Source of the DNA: Mytilisepta virgata
Taxonomy: Eukaryota > Mollusca > Bivalvia > Mytilida > Mytilidae
Assembly: GCA_028015205.1 (NCBI GenBank)
Contig: CM051514.1
Location: 7,192,001 to 7,256,000 of the forward strand
DNA: 64,000 nucleotides
Direction: 5' to 3'
A model generated the notes under the pieces. It had not been told where the DNA came from, made no database searches, and saw nothing but the letters and a program-made list of their open reading frames with translations. Positions 1-11,334 of the stretch are shown one piece after another (the first letter of the stretch is position 1; the number at the start of each line of letters is the position of its first letter). A program made the translations under genes and the position numbers.

Positions 1-75
1 CAATACTGGAATACAATACTGGAATAAAATTTTGTTCCAGTATTGTTAACAATACTGGTATACCAGTATTGTGAT
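1..75. repeat. Short inverted-repeat cluster at window edge
   Basis: The motif CAATACTGG and its complement occur several times here. A perfect 22-bp palindrome spans 50-71, and a second inverted pair lies just before it. It may be the end of a foldback element cut off by the window edge; family unknown. Confidence 0.5.
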
Positions 76-106
76 CGCCAAGTACAGGAGATCCTGGGTG
101 ACTTGG

Positions 107-186
107 AGTCAAATATATACCATGTTTAGTGTATAAAGTCAAATATACCATGGTTAGTATATAAAGTCAAATATACCATGTTTAGT
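107..186. repeat. About 30-bp tandem repeat, 3 units
   Basis: Three imperfect copies of a unit built on GTCAAATATACCATGTTTAG lie head to tail. No coding or regulatory role is visible. Confidence 0.6.
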
Positions 187-334
187 GACTTGAACATTTA
201 AAAGAATTTTTTTAATCATGTATTCATGAAACCTTAACTTGCAAATCATGTGTAGCGGGCTTCCCTTAAAATCGAAGTTATAGAACCGTAACAGGTTTAT
301 AATCGCCCTCCATTTGCTGCTATAGTGGAATACT

Positions 335-406
335 CCTTAAACGCAGTTGGTAGAGTGGTGAACTACTGAACCAAAGGGTCTAGGTTCGATCTCCTGTTGG
401 TACGGT
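335..406 (+). repeat. tRNA-like segment, probably a SINE head relic
   Basis: An A-box-like AGTTGGTAGAGTGG near 345 is followed by a B-box-like GGTTCGATCTC near 383, at the spacing of a tRNA or a tRNA-derived SINE head. I could not pair a full cloverleaf by eye, so I treat it as a degenerate head and not a functional tRNA gene. Confidence 0.4.
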
Positions 407-514
407 AGATAATTGTGGAAGACAAATCAAGGAAGAAGCGAATTATCTGCTAACATAAAGCACAACATTCATATATAATATATATATATATATAAACCCA
501 TTTTGTATACTTAC

Positions 515-853
515 ATATATCATGTACATAGAAAATTTACAAATGACAGTTCCAAGAATCCAGGTCGGAATTACGATATGTGTTAAAGTCACAGGTACAA
601 CGATTATTATAAACATCAGGTCTGCAAAGGCAAGATTTGTAACATAGACGTTGGTGACGGATCTCTCACCGTAACGAAACAATATATATATGACAAGTCC
701 ATTTCCAATGACCCCGGTAAAGATGATTAGACTCCATAATATACTTATTATTATGACACCAACTTCCGGTGATTGTTCAACCATTGTGAAATTTATCGAC
801 GACGTCACTGTAGTTGAGTCGTTGTTCATTATGTCAAATCCTTTATCAGTCAT
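515..853 (-). CDS. Class A (rhodopsin-family) peptide GPCR, first coding exon only
   Basis: This exon encodes the extracellular N-terminus and first two transmembrane helices of a G-protein-coupled receptor at the cell surface; it would bind a peptide ligand. The start chosen is the ATG at 853. It gives 113 residues, with N-glycosylation sequons at N11 (NDS) and N21 (NFT). TM1 is about residues 31-59 with the GN pair at 50-51. TM2 is about 68-90 with LAFAD (D78). The loop tryptophan is W98, and C105 matches the disulfide cysteine opening TM3. A polypyrimidine tract ending GTAG lies directly upstream (acceptor AG at 855-856), so an intron sits in the 5'UTR. The donor GTAAGT (509-514) follows residue 113 in phase 0, inside TM3. 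The rest of the receptor lies outside the window. The arrangement resembles kisspeptin/galanin/allatostatin-A-type receptors, but subfamily is inference. Confidence 0.85.
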
Positions 854-854
854 T

Positions 855-2317
855 CTACAAAAAAAAAAAAAAATAAAATACAAGGATTCATATTTTTATA
901 AATTTGTATGAATTAAGCGATAAATTATTAAGTGTGAACTTCAAAGGACTTGACTGCTGATAACGGTGTCTGAGGTTAACACACCAAACTATGAAAGAAC
1001 GGGTCCCTGTTTCAATTCCTGTCCGGGAAAAAAAACATTTAGGGATCAAATTTGCGGCGCTCTTTCGACATCATTTGAGAGGATGCTCTCGATAAACGAT
1101 GCTAGACTTCCTGTGTTACATGTAAAAAGGAGTAATACTCTTTGGTTTAGCAGATTAAAGACACATCTGTAGATGTTGAAAAAGAGTAGGCTAAATTGCC
1201 ACTAAAAGGGCAGCTCTTGGATCGCAAAGTGGTGAGGAATGGCGAACAATACCACAAAATAATGTGAGAATATTGATTGAATCTTTGCCAAGGTGGTGCA
1301 GAGCAGTATTGGAAGCGCGTGGTGGTCATATACGATACTAACTTTAACATGACCGGAAGTATGCTGAAGTGTGAAAACTGACTTTCATTCAGTTTTATCT
1401 GAGAAATTGACTGTTACTTTGTCAATATCTATAAGTGTTACCAGAAACTTTAGATTTAAAATACATGCATAAAAATGCATAATAACCCATTATGCTTTTT
1501 TTTGCACAAGCTGAAGAAACAATTGCTAACGTTGCAAATTATATTTCTATCATCGAATACAATGTATTCCCTAGGAACAATTAATAGGTTTGATGGAAAT
1601 GAGTTTAGAGTGCACAGACAATTTGTTCACCACTGTAAATAGAAATTGGTATTGACGTTTTATAGATATAACATGTTACACGAATAACTTAAAACTGAAG
1701 TCTTTTGGTAGAAGAGTATCGGCTGTCGTATTTGAAAAAAACAACTCTCAGTCAATTAGCATGGCACGTCATTCTGTCATCTCGCAATTCTGTAACCTCA
1801 AATCACATTTTGCCAAAGAAAATACTCACCAGAAGTTTTTCAACCGTAATTTTAGGAGAATCGTTAAAATATAAAAATGACAAAACATACGAATAAGTTT
1901 CAAGAAAAAGTCACAACTACAACGCAAAAACATTTTTAAAAATTAAACAATAAAAAAACTTTGGCTACTGAACATCCCGAGAGGAGACAAACTTTGTATC
2001 AGGAGCGAATTTACCATAAACTGTAAAGAATTAACTGGAAAAGAAAAAAATAACCCATTCAATCTTGTTTAAGAATTGGCTGTGGTCAGATATTCCAATA
2101 TCCTCAAATAGGGGATAGCAAATTGCAATGAATTTTGTTTTAGTCTCCGAATTTTCATGAGGGTGTGAATAGAGAATACTGGCTTAAAAAATAAAGAACT
2201 ATGAATAATGATATTTTGCAATGTAAAGAACAATCTAGAAAAGGATAAATAATTTGAAGAAAAATACAGAAAATAACAAAAGAATGAATATATTGCATTT
2301 AACTTCTTTGACAACCT
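855..2317. other. No gene seen
   Basis: The stretch 960-1350 is richer in GC and looks like an old interspersed repeat, with a weak tRNA-like B-box near 1010. From 1355 to 2317 I see only AT-rich sequence. Confidence 0.5.
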
Positions 2318-2329
2318 TTTGAAAAGACA

Positions 2330-2640
2330 TATGTGTCACTTGCAGCTTTAAGCCTTAACAAACAACAAAATGGATAACAGAAAAGGTCAATATACCAATC
2401 AATAAATGGCACCCAACAGACAGAACCCCGGACAAAAACATACAAGAGCACAAAATACAACCACAAGAGAGTCAGGATAATCTGACTTGGTACAGACACT
2501 GAACAGTGGTGGGGTTAAACACAACAGAGAGTCGGGATAGTCTGACTTGGTACAGACACTGAACAGTGGTGGGGTTAAACATGTATTATGGGTATCGAAT
2601 CCTCCCCCCTTATCTATCCTGATACTCAGGTATATAAAAC
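2330..2640. repeat. Interspersed repeat with a 60-bp duplication
   Basis: It starts with the motif ATGGATAACAGAAAAGGTC, which recurs at 32060 and 44890 and in reverse near 50100. Positions 2461-2520 and 2521-2580 are near-identical 60-bp copies containing GGATA-TCTGACTTGGTACAG and GTGGTGGGGTTAAAC. The same core is amplified as a 50-bp unit at 57281-57830, so the two loci come from one repeat family. Confidence 0.7.
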
Positions 2641-3420
2641 ATACTTTAAAAGCCAATACAGTATAATTAACAACAAGGTGACCGCTTGCTAAGTAGTGTA
2701 AAAAGGGGAATTCTGCAGAACTTCCATATTTTCAGAGGGAATTTCCCTTCTCGCCACGGCGTAAAAAACAAACGGAAAGTGTCTCTTCTGAGTACTATAT
2801 AAATCGTGAATTCGAAATCTCAAACAACAAAGTAGAAATTGATAGAGCTGTGGCAAACAATTACCTACCCGTTTTCTCACTTGACCCCAATGATCCCGAG
2901 AAATTAATTAGTTATGACGCCTTTCAGGAAAAAGTGGAGGAACAGAATCAATTAGGACTTACATATGGGAGTCATTCACAGAGTCCTGGGGGTAACAGAG
3001 GTGGGTGGAAAGTTTGGCAAGAGTAAGATCCTTTCACTCAAAATCAGAGGTGAGATATTCAGGGTTTGGGCTTGTACTGGACTAAACAAAGAGAAGGAAG
3101 CTTTGGAAAGAGCCTTTGTGAGGGTACAGGGTTCAAGTGAGTAAAATGTCCAAGCAGCAGTACTTATCTTACGACGTCACTAGGAAGTAAGTCAGAGGGA
3201 ACCAAAAAAATAGAGGAGTTTTAATTCAAAATTCAACAAAACCTGAATTAGAAATTATTATCAAACGTCTGGCACCGAACGATGTGTGTAGTGATAAGGC
3301 GTTTTAAGGGCGCATGCACACTAAGGTCTTCAATAAAAGTGATCGAGGGATGTCGCAACTCTGCTTTCTCATCGTAGTAGTTTTTCAGACAGGTGACGAT
3401 CTCACGGTTTTCGGTTTAGT
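2641..3420. other. No gene seen
   Basis: I see no open frame with domain signal and no recognised repeat up to the start of the minisatellite. Confidence 0.5.
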
Positions 3421-5065
3421 CAGATCTCACAGTGTAGTATTGACCTCACGGTTTTCGGTTTACACAGGATTCTGTTTAGGCAGATTTCACTGTGTAGTAT
3501 TGACCTCACGGTTTTCTGTTTACACAGGATTTGGTTTAGGCAGATTTCACTGTTATGTATTGACCTCACGGTTTTCGGTTTACACAGGATTCGGTTTAGG
3601 CAGATTTTACTGTGCAGAAATGACCTCACGGTCTTCGGTTTACACAGAATTCGGTTTAGGCAGATTTCACTGTGTAGTACTGACCTCGCGGTTTTCGGTT
3701 TACACAGGATTCTGTTTAGGCAGATCTCACAGTGTAGTATTGACCTCACGGTTTTCGGTTTACACAGGATTCAGTTTAGGCAGATTTTACTGCGAAGTAT
3801 TGACCTTATGGTTTTCGGTTTACACAGGATTCGGTTTAGGCAGATTTTACTGTGCAGAAATGACCTCACGGTCTTCGGTTTACACAGAATTCGGTTTAGG
3901 CAGATTTCACTGTGTAGTACTGACCTTGCGGTTTTCGGTTTACACAGGATTCTGTTTAGGCAGATCTCACAGTGTAGTATTGACCTCACGGTTTTCGGTT
4001 TACACAGGATTCAGTTTAGGCAGATTTTACTGCGAAGTATTTCCTTATGGTTTTCGGTTTACACAGGATTCGGTTTAGGCAGATTTTACTGTGCAGAAAT
4101 GACCTCACGGTCTTCGGTTTACACAGAATTCGGTTTAGGCAGATTTCACAGTGTAGTACTGACCTTGCGGTTTTCGGTTTACACAGGATTCAGTTTAGGC
4201 AGATTTCACTGTTATGTATTGACCTCACGGTCTTTGGTTTACACAGAATTCGGTTTAGGCAGATTTCACTGTGTAGTACTGACCTCGCGGTTTTCGGTTT
4301 ACACAGGATTCTGTTTAGGCAGATCTCACAGTGTAGTATTGACCTCACGGTTTTCGGTTTACACAGGATTCAGTTTAGGCAGATTTTACTGCGAAGTATT
4401 GACCTTATGGTTTTCGGTTTACACAGGATTCGGTTTAGGCAGATTTTACTGTGCAGAAATAACCTCACGGTCTTCGGTTTACACAGAATTCGGTTTAGGC
4501 AGATTTCACCGTGTAGTACTGACCTCGCGGTTTTCGGTTTACACAGGATTCTGTTTAGGCAGATCTCACAGTGTAGTATTGACCTCACGGTTTTCGGTTT
4601 ACACAGGATTCAGTTTAGGCAGATTTTACTGCGAAGTATTTCCTTATGGTTTTCGGTTTACACAGGATTCGGTTTAGGCAGATTTTACTGTGCAGAAATG
4701 ACCTCACGGTTTTCGGTTTACACAGAATTCGGTTTAGGCAGATTTCACTGTGTAGTACTGACCTTGCGGTTTTCGGTGTACACAGGATTCAGTTTAGGCA
4801 GATTTCACTGTTATGTATTGACCTCACGGTTTTCGGTTTACACAGGATTCAGTTTAGGCAGATTTCACTGTTATGTATTGACCTTACGGTTTTCGGTTTA
4901 CACAGGATTCAGTTTAGGCAGATTTCACTGTGTAGTACTGACCTTGCGGTTTTCGGTTTACACAGGATTCAGTTTAGGCAGATTTTACTGTGCAGAAATG
5001 ACCTCACGGTTTTTGGTTTACACAGAATTCGGTTTAGACAGATTGCACTGTGTAGTATTGACCAC
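3421..5065. repeat. 60-bp minisatellite, about 27 units, with higher-order structure
   Basis: The unit is 60 bp with core TTTTCGGTTTACACAGGATT and GGTTTAGGCAGATTTCACTG. Because 60 is a multiple of 3, long open frames (up to about 340 codons) run through several frames on both strands; these are a by-product and show no start context, signal peptide or domain. Units fall into types that recur in a fixed order. A ten-unit block at 3661-4259 is repeated at 4260-4858, including a shared one-base deletion near 4041 and 4641. Confidence 0.95.
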
Positions 5066-5075
5066 CTTTCTTTAA

Positions 5076-6010
5076 TGAAATTATCCATTTCTGTTTCACA
5101 ACAACTTCAAACATCACTCGCAGTTTAAGAAATTAAAATAATAAAATCGACTCTTGCATGCTTATAAATGTCATTTAAAGATATTTTTTATATAAAAAAT
5201 AAAAGAAAGTGGAATTTTAATAGATTTCTTGTAATTAAAATTTCAACTAATTTTTTTTTTCACTTCAGGTGTTTAAGAAAATACATATGATCGTTAATTA
5301 AGTGTTATTTATTATAAAACATGGTTCTTTGAATTAGTGATATTCTTAAGACAGATGTCATTTCATTGAAGTTCTCTTCTTGGGCGATTAGGTTTTATTT
5401 TGTTAAAAATCTATAAGACAGTTGCTTGCATTAAAAAATGTGAGTTCGGTTTCAGGGTAATTAGTACATATTATGTTTATATCATCATAAAACATCTTAT
5501 AATAGATCAATTTGTTTTAAACATTATAGACGATCCATTAATATGTTTTCAGTGTATTACACAAGAAACGACAATGTTTAATCCAGAAATCCTTATTTAA
5601 AGCAATGAATTTAGTATACTGGTGGATTTTGATAATGTTCAACACATGGCTTTCACATTTAAAGTTGCGACAAACACAGAATCAAGATTTCAAGATTTTA
5701 TTTTACTCTCAGGCAGCATACACTGCCACAAGAGGCAAATATGGAAATAACATATATACAATATGGCAAGCAAAGACAGACAATCAAAACAATGAAAACA
5801 TTCGCAACTGTTTACAAACAAGATACTAGCAGGAAATTAACCTTCACAAAACAGTTAAAATTTTGTGAAAACTAGGTCGTATCCCCCTCATGCGCTACTC
5901 TATCCTTAGATGGGTTTGACCCATTTGGTTAGATGGGTTTGGCTTGTTTGGTCATTTTGGCATATTTTGCTCGTTAACGTTTTGAATCACTGTTTTGGTT
6001 TTTAAAAAAT
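5076..6010. other. No gene seen
   Basis: AT-rich sequence with no domain-bearing frame, RNA gene or recognised repeat. Confidence 0.5.
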
Positions 6011-6017
6011 CTAGGTC

Positions 6018-6072
6018 TTGAGGACCATTGATGAGTCGTAAACCGACGAAATGTGCGCATTTTGTGCAATAA
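6018..6072 (+). ncRNA. Decayed hammerhead-ribozyme-like motif
   Basis: Core UUGAUGA at 6028-6034 differs from the invariant CUGAUGA only by C3 to U. Stem II is a perfect 4-bp helix (GUCG 6035-6038 with CGAC 6044-6047, loop UAAAC). GAA follows at 6048-6050. A short stem III pairs AUG 6051-6053 with CAU 6058-6060, giving A15.1-U16.1 and H17=U at 6061. Stem I pairs only imperfectly. Hammerheads with short stem III are known from Penelope-like elements. The C3 change should abolish or strongly reduce cleavage, so I call it a relic. Confidence 0.6.
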
Positions 6073-6094
6073 AACTAATATCATAGACTTTAAT

Positions 6095-6283
6095 ACTTCG
6101 TGAATTTTAGTATAACTTTCACCCGCTTAGAACTTCGTGAATTTCAGTATAACTTTCACCCTTTTAGTACTTTCGTGAATTTTAGTATAAATTTCACCCG
6201 TTTAGAACTTCGTGAATTACAGTATAACTTTCATCCTTTTAGTACTTTCGTGAAGTTTAGTATAACTTTCATCCGTTCTAGTC
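6095..6283. repeat. About 37-bp tandem repeat, 5 units
   Basis: The unit contains ACTTCGTGAATTTTAGTATA and AACTTTCACCC, starting near 6095, 6132, 6169, 6206 and 6243. It begins about 25 bp after the hammerhead-like motif, so it may be the variable tail of the same element. Confidence 0.8.
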
Positions 6284-6289
6284 TATAGC

Positions 6290-8037
6290 AAGTGTTGTCC
6301 AAAAAAGTTAATGTCACGAATTCGCAATAAAAAAAAACAATATCCTAACTTCATAGTAGATAAAATCTTGTTTGTCATCAGTCGCGACTATTGCTGTTGT
6401 TTGTTTTTTGATTCTATGTGATATTTTAAATAATATCCTTAGGGAATCGGGTGCTTATCGCGAAGATTTGGGAAAGAAATAACTTTTAAGTCAAAAGTCC
6501 ATGCTCACTTTTGATATAATAAAATTGAACATCCAAAAACAAGAACTGACAGTTTTGTTGACTTATTTGTAGATTTTACTTTGCTGAACATTTTTGTCAT
6601 TTATACTTTCTCTCTATCTATGATAATATTAAAGATAATAACATAAAACTGCAAAATCTCCTTAAAATAAAATTCATGGGCAATAACCAAAAAAGGGTTG
6701 ACCGATTCGACTGAAAATTTCATCGCAGTTAAATCTTGACCTGATGAACATTTTTACCCAGTCAGTTTTGCTCTAAATGCTTTAGTTTTTTAAATATACG
6801 CCAAAAACTGCATTTCACCCCTATGTTCTATTTTAAGCAACAGCAGCCATGTTTGTTAGATCAAATCCCAGGATAAACAAGATACCCTAAGGAACATCCA
6901 GGTAAGGTTGGAAAGTATTGGCCGAGTAGTTTCAGAGGAGGAGATGTTTTAAATAGTATACGACGACAGATGACGAAGGACGCCAAGTGATGGCATAAGC
7001 TCACATAGCTAAAAAGTACTACTTTTGATGAAATAAAATCTGATATGGTGTGTATACACTCCCTTACCGACATTTTTATCATTGATTATCGAGTTTTGGT
7101 GGTTTAAATGATGATAAGCAAAGTTTCTGCAGTCTTCCCTGTAAAATACATCATATCAAGTTTCATTTCCTGTGATCGTGCAGTTTTTGGGAAGATTTCC
7201 GATCTTTGTTTCCCCATATAATTTAATACAAGTGTTTCACACGAGAAGACTGATACATTTGTCATTTAGGCCAAAATGGGGGGGAGGGGGGGGGATAATG
7301 CCAAAATACTATTCCCCGACTGTTTCTTGAATTTGAAATAAAATGTTGACTTTTTTATTCTTTTATTATATGATTGTTTCTGATTGTTTTAACTGTTTTT
7401 TTTTATTTGACATGTTACAAACATTCGAATATTTAATAAGGAATAAAAATATAAAATTTATGGTTATTGAAAATCTTAATTCTATTTTTACATTTAATCA
7501 GATGTACTCGATTTCAGTAATAAGCATAATTATTATTTTTTATGAATCTTGGCTGTTTAGATGTTTACCACTCTTGCAAAAGTCTGTTTGGATTCAGATT
7601 AACATGATTAATAAAGCATTGTACTTTTAGTCTAGATAATGGCCGGAAAATTCTTCCTCCGTTTCAAATAACTTGGAAAGTTAATACATATACACAACAA
7701 TCTTTTTAAATCTTTTGTGTAGAAATAAAATAGAATAAAGAGTAATATTGTTGGAACAAATTGTCGGCTACATGTATTTGTGTGACGCGTTTTATTGATT
7801 CGCACCTTGTTGTTTTATTTACTTTAACTACATGTGATGGCCATTTATTTCTCCATGGCCATTGTTTGAAAAAATATTGTTCTCTAACTGAAAAAGGCGG
7901 TGTATTTATTTGGGAAACTTGTTCATCTTCCCGATTAGTATTTCTGCTGCTGGTGGACTCAGATAGTTGCTACAATTTAATGGGTTTCTGTACAAGTCTG
8001 GTACAAAAAAATTATGTGAATGAATCTTATACTATTA
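6290..8037. other. No gene seen
   Basis: AT-rich sequence with a G-rich tract at about 7277-7295. A frame of about 100 codons around 7761-8075 has no domain signal and runs into an interspersed repeat. Confidence 0.5.
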
Positions 8038-8214
8038 TGCTGTTGGCGTGGCCAATGATGCGAGCACAGCAATAGCCCGTTCCAGAAACTCAATTCCGGT
8101 ATCACGATTCTGACTCTAAAATTATAATTTGAAGCAAGTTATTTCCCTTATTTTACTTGCTTCCGTTTCCGGCGAAGGAAAGTTTTTCTAGCCTTTAGTT
8201 AGTATGTAGCACAA
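8038..8214 (+). repeat. Interspersed repeat, copy 1 of 2
   Basis: It matches the reverse complement of 50170-50334 along most of its length, including TTCCGGTATCACGATTCTGA and CTTCCGTTTCCGGCGAA. Compared with the other copy it has small insertions. Type of element unknown. Confidence 0.75.
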
Positions 8215-8509
8215 ATAAATTAACTTCGGATTGCATAATGGCTGCCGCTTTTAAACAAAGACTTTCTGAATGACCCATATGTAGAAAATGCATATGCTCC
8301 TATAGCCCTCGCTATAATATAATTTTGATGGGTTGTAAAACAGGTATAAGGTATGTATTGTTAATCTTAAGACATAGGACGAACATAACATTTGATATTC
8401 TGAAGGACAGAGTGATTTTAATTAAAATTATTTTTTTCAGCTTGGGTTTATTTTAAATTTGTTTATTTATTTACACACTTAATTAATATGGAGTAGGCTT
8501 TAGCCTAAA

Positions 8510-8867
8510 ATCGGGCGAAGCCCATATCATGTAAACACGGCCATATTGGAAGTCGTTGTTATCATGTTATGGTGTCATATTTGTAGGTCATTGAAGAAAT
8601 TTTCGAATAATGTTCCCAATGCACACATAAACTCGAAAAAAAGTCGGTGGAAAATTATATCGTATAGAAATTATGTTTTTGGCTATCGCCAAAACATAAT
8701 TTCTTTTTAAGTTTGTTCAAGTGCGAAAATATTTTAACCGGAAGTCGCGCTGTATTTTTAGGGTTTCTGGGATAGATTTACAAATGCTACTTCCGGTTTG
8801 AAACTACAGTCTACTTGATATCTGGATTTGAGACCCATATTCTACACTTAGTCGGGCTTCGCCCGAT
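8510..8867. mobile_element. MITE-like element with 14-bp terminal inverted repeats
   Basis: ATCGGGCGAAGCCC at 8510-8523 is the exact reverse complement of 8854-8867. A long perfect hairpin (8667-8703, GAAATTATG... to ...CATAATTTC) sits near the middle. There is no coding capacity. Superfamily and target duplication were not resolved. Confidence 0.6.
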
Positions 8868-9660
8868 ATAATCAATCTTTACAAAGAATATTCCGCTTCT
8901 TGTATGGTAATTTTTTCAATTCTTTATGCCATTTGACCTTCTATAAACATACATGTACATGTATTTCAATCACAGGCACCTCGGACATGGATCTAGTTTA
9001 TTGCACCCCCTTTTATCTCTATCTCTCTCATTCTCTCTACACCCCCATGTCATCTATTTTTTTTTAAATGTTCATTTCATGAAAGAAATTAACCACATAT
9101 TAAACAATTATATAGCAAAAAGCCTTCTGTCCTAATACATGTAATATACATGTGCCGTTTCAGTCGATATAATTTGGGCACGGGATTTTTTATGTGGAGG
9201 AAAATAGGAGGACGCAATAAACTAAAATCCATGTCTAGATAAATTTTGATTTCAATACGAATATATCGTAAGACATGTAAAATGAACCATCTATTCACGC
9301 CAGAAATTATTTGCATACATCATCAACCAACTAACACATATTTCCAGCATTTAAAGAAACGTGTGAAATTTCCAGACAACACATTCATCCTCAATCAGTC
9401 AAATTCTGATTTGAATTGTGTCTATTGCAATTGTTACGTGATGACGGCCCAAAGAAATCGAGCCCTTAATATTAGTATTACAGATATTATTAACTATACC
9501 TTTCCCATATTTTAAATGAGAAAAAATATACCCTTTTGGGCCACACATATCCAGTTACCATTATACAGGAAATTACCCTCGTAATCTGAACGAACACTGC
9601 TAAATCTTGCAGGAGCCCATATAAATTGTTTTAAATTAAAAAAATACATGCCTAGCTAAG
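8868..9660. other. No gene seen
   Basis: AT-rich sequence with a CT-rich stretch near 9000-9060. No recognised feature. Confidence 0.5.
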
Positions 9661-9998
9661 TTCCGGAGGGTATTCGGTAACCCAGTCGTCAGACTTGTCT
9701 GACATGATTATTCATTGATTTGGTATAGAATTTACCCGTATTTAGCAAAATTCATATAATAGAATTACTAAGGGTTCATTCCTTGTGTTGCACATGGTAG
9801 ATCTCCTTAGCTGAAATTTGGCTTCCAATCTCGGTATTTTTGGTTAAGAGTACTTCTTGTTTTAAAATAAGTTTAGTTTTTGGTCTTCCAAATGTTTCGG
9901 ATTTAATGCTGCTGATGAGAGGTAACTCCTTGAAATGCGTCGTATACAGCATAGTATAAATTTACTATATCTAATATTAGTATTTTTAGATTGTTATT
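9661..9998 (+). mobile_element. Hammerhead-bearing interspersed repeat, copy 1
   Basis: It aligns by eye with 19367-19740 (reverse), 26276-26627 and 61259-61460. Shared blocks are GAGGGTATTCG near the left, GGTAGATCTCCTTAGCTGAA in the middle, the hammerhead, and a tail ending ATTGTTATTT. There is no open frame. It looks like a non-autonomous element of retrozyme or Penelope-LTR type, by analogy with known hammerhead-carrying retroelements. Confidence 0.75.
9906..9952 (+). ncRNA. Hammerhead ribozyme candidate, core intact
   Basis: Stem I pairs AUGCUG 9906-9911 with CAGCAU 9947-9952 (6 bp). The core is CUGAUGA 9912-9918. Stem II pairs GAGG 9919-9922 with CCUU 9928-9931, loop UAACU. GAA is at 9932-9934. 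Stem III pairs AUGC 9935-9938 with GUAU 9942-9945, loop GUC, giving A15.1-U16.1. H17 is A9946, so the predicted cut is after 9946. All hammerhead core requirements are met. Activity is inferred. Confidence 0.75.
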
Positions 9999-10937
9999 TC
10001 TAAAGCATGTCGCCGAAAACGCAGATTTTTTAAAATAATAATTTGATCTAAATTGCGCGAAAGAAATTTTATAATCTGTGAGATTAAATCATTTTAAAGG
10101 CAATTAATAGTTACTTACCTCATAAAAGAAACGATTCACTAAGTGTATATAATGTAGTTACTTAAACGTCAATAGGACACTTCACATTAGACAGATTCAC
10201 TAGTGCGATGTCTGAACTATCTGTGTAATATTATAGCCGTATCATTAACTCATTGCTCCCTGCAGAGAAACAGAAAATTCCTTACAATAAAACAGATTCA
10301 TATAGGTATTAAGACAGAACAAAACCATAAATCGATCCATTGGTTGGTATTTAGACAAATTATGGAAATTTGTGGGATGTCTCTAAGAACCAATCATTCG
10401 TTAGATTACATTTCAATGATATCGCATGTTGCGGAACATTGATGAGACTGTGAAAGTGTTAAAGTTAATAATTGGAATTTATTCAGTGGAGAATAGGTCG
10501 ATTTAAAGCATGGTAAAACGTAATTAATGGGAATGTCAATATCAATTTAATATTTTCTAATGTAATAGATTATTAATTTATTATCCGAACACAAATTTCA
10601 TACTTTACATAATTTTTTTTTCTAAAATTTGTAATTATTTGCCAACAACTCCTAAACTGTAAGTTACTTTTGACAAGCATGCTTTTATTTCTAATGCATA
10701 ACGAATGATAATGTTAAATATTTTCATTGTTATGTTTTATCTAAAAACATCCAAGAATGTGATTGGCTGTTATATTAATTCTTTGATTCGATTGTTTAAT
10801 TCTAGTTAATTAAATACGAGTATAGCTGCAAAATCCGCTCTGAACTAATCCTCAATCTCTTTCATAGCCAATATTAATTCCGAACAGATTGTTAAACCAC
10901 AATTGTATAAATATGTACAATAATACAATAATCTATA
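9999..10937. other. No gene seen
   Basis: AT-rich sequence; no recognised repeat or coding signal. Confidence 0.5.
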
Positions 10938-10994
10938 ATAACAATCCAAAGATACTAATGTTAGATATAGTAAATTTATACTATGCTGTATATA
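10938..10994 (-). repeat. Tail fragment of the hammerhead-bearing repeat
   Basis: On the minus strand this matches the family from a few bases before the predicted ribozyme cut (TATACAGCAT) to the 3' tail (TTTGGATTGTTATT). Nothing upstream of the cut region is present. Confidence 0.65.
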
Positions 10995-11334
10995 TAAGTT
11001 GGGCAATAAAGGCAAATAAACGGGAAATATTTATTCGAATCACATCAACCAAATTTTGACATTTACTTTTTATTTTTTTATTTTTTAAAATGTCAATCAC
11101 TAATTGTTATGAATTTAAAAATTTGGGGAATGTGATTTTATTAAATAAATCCCGTTTGATGTTAATGTATTTAGATACATACAATTATGGTAAAAAAATC
11201 TGTTCCGAACAAATATTACCTAATTTGAAAGAGCAGATTTTGCACTTAAACTCCTATGTAATTAAACAACATACTAAGACTCGGACATCTTTTGAACTGA
11301 GTTTTACTGTGTGTATCGCTGTGTGTTTGTTTAT

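Noticed and set aside
3314..5128. Long open frames (up to about 340 codons) with 20-residue repeats such as SVYTGFGLGRF
   Set aside because: The 60-bp period keeps several frames open on both strands at once. The shared one-base deletions move the pattern between frames, and there is no signal peptide, domain or start context.
7761..8075. A 104-codon frame as a possible secreted protein
   Set aside because: No signal peptide or domain; its 3' end lies in an interspersed repeat, and nearby sequence has no splice or poly-A support.
10439..10470. GATGAG...GAAAG resembling a hammerhead core
   Set aside because: No stem II can form between the two core parts and no stem I or III partner is visible.
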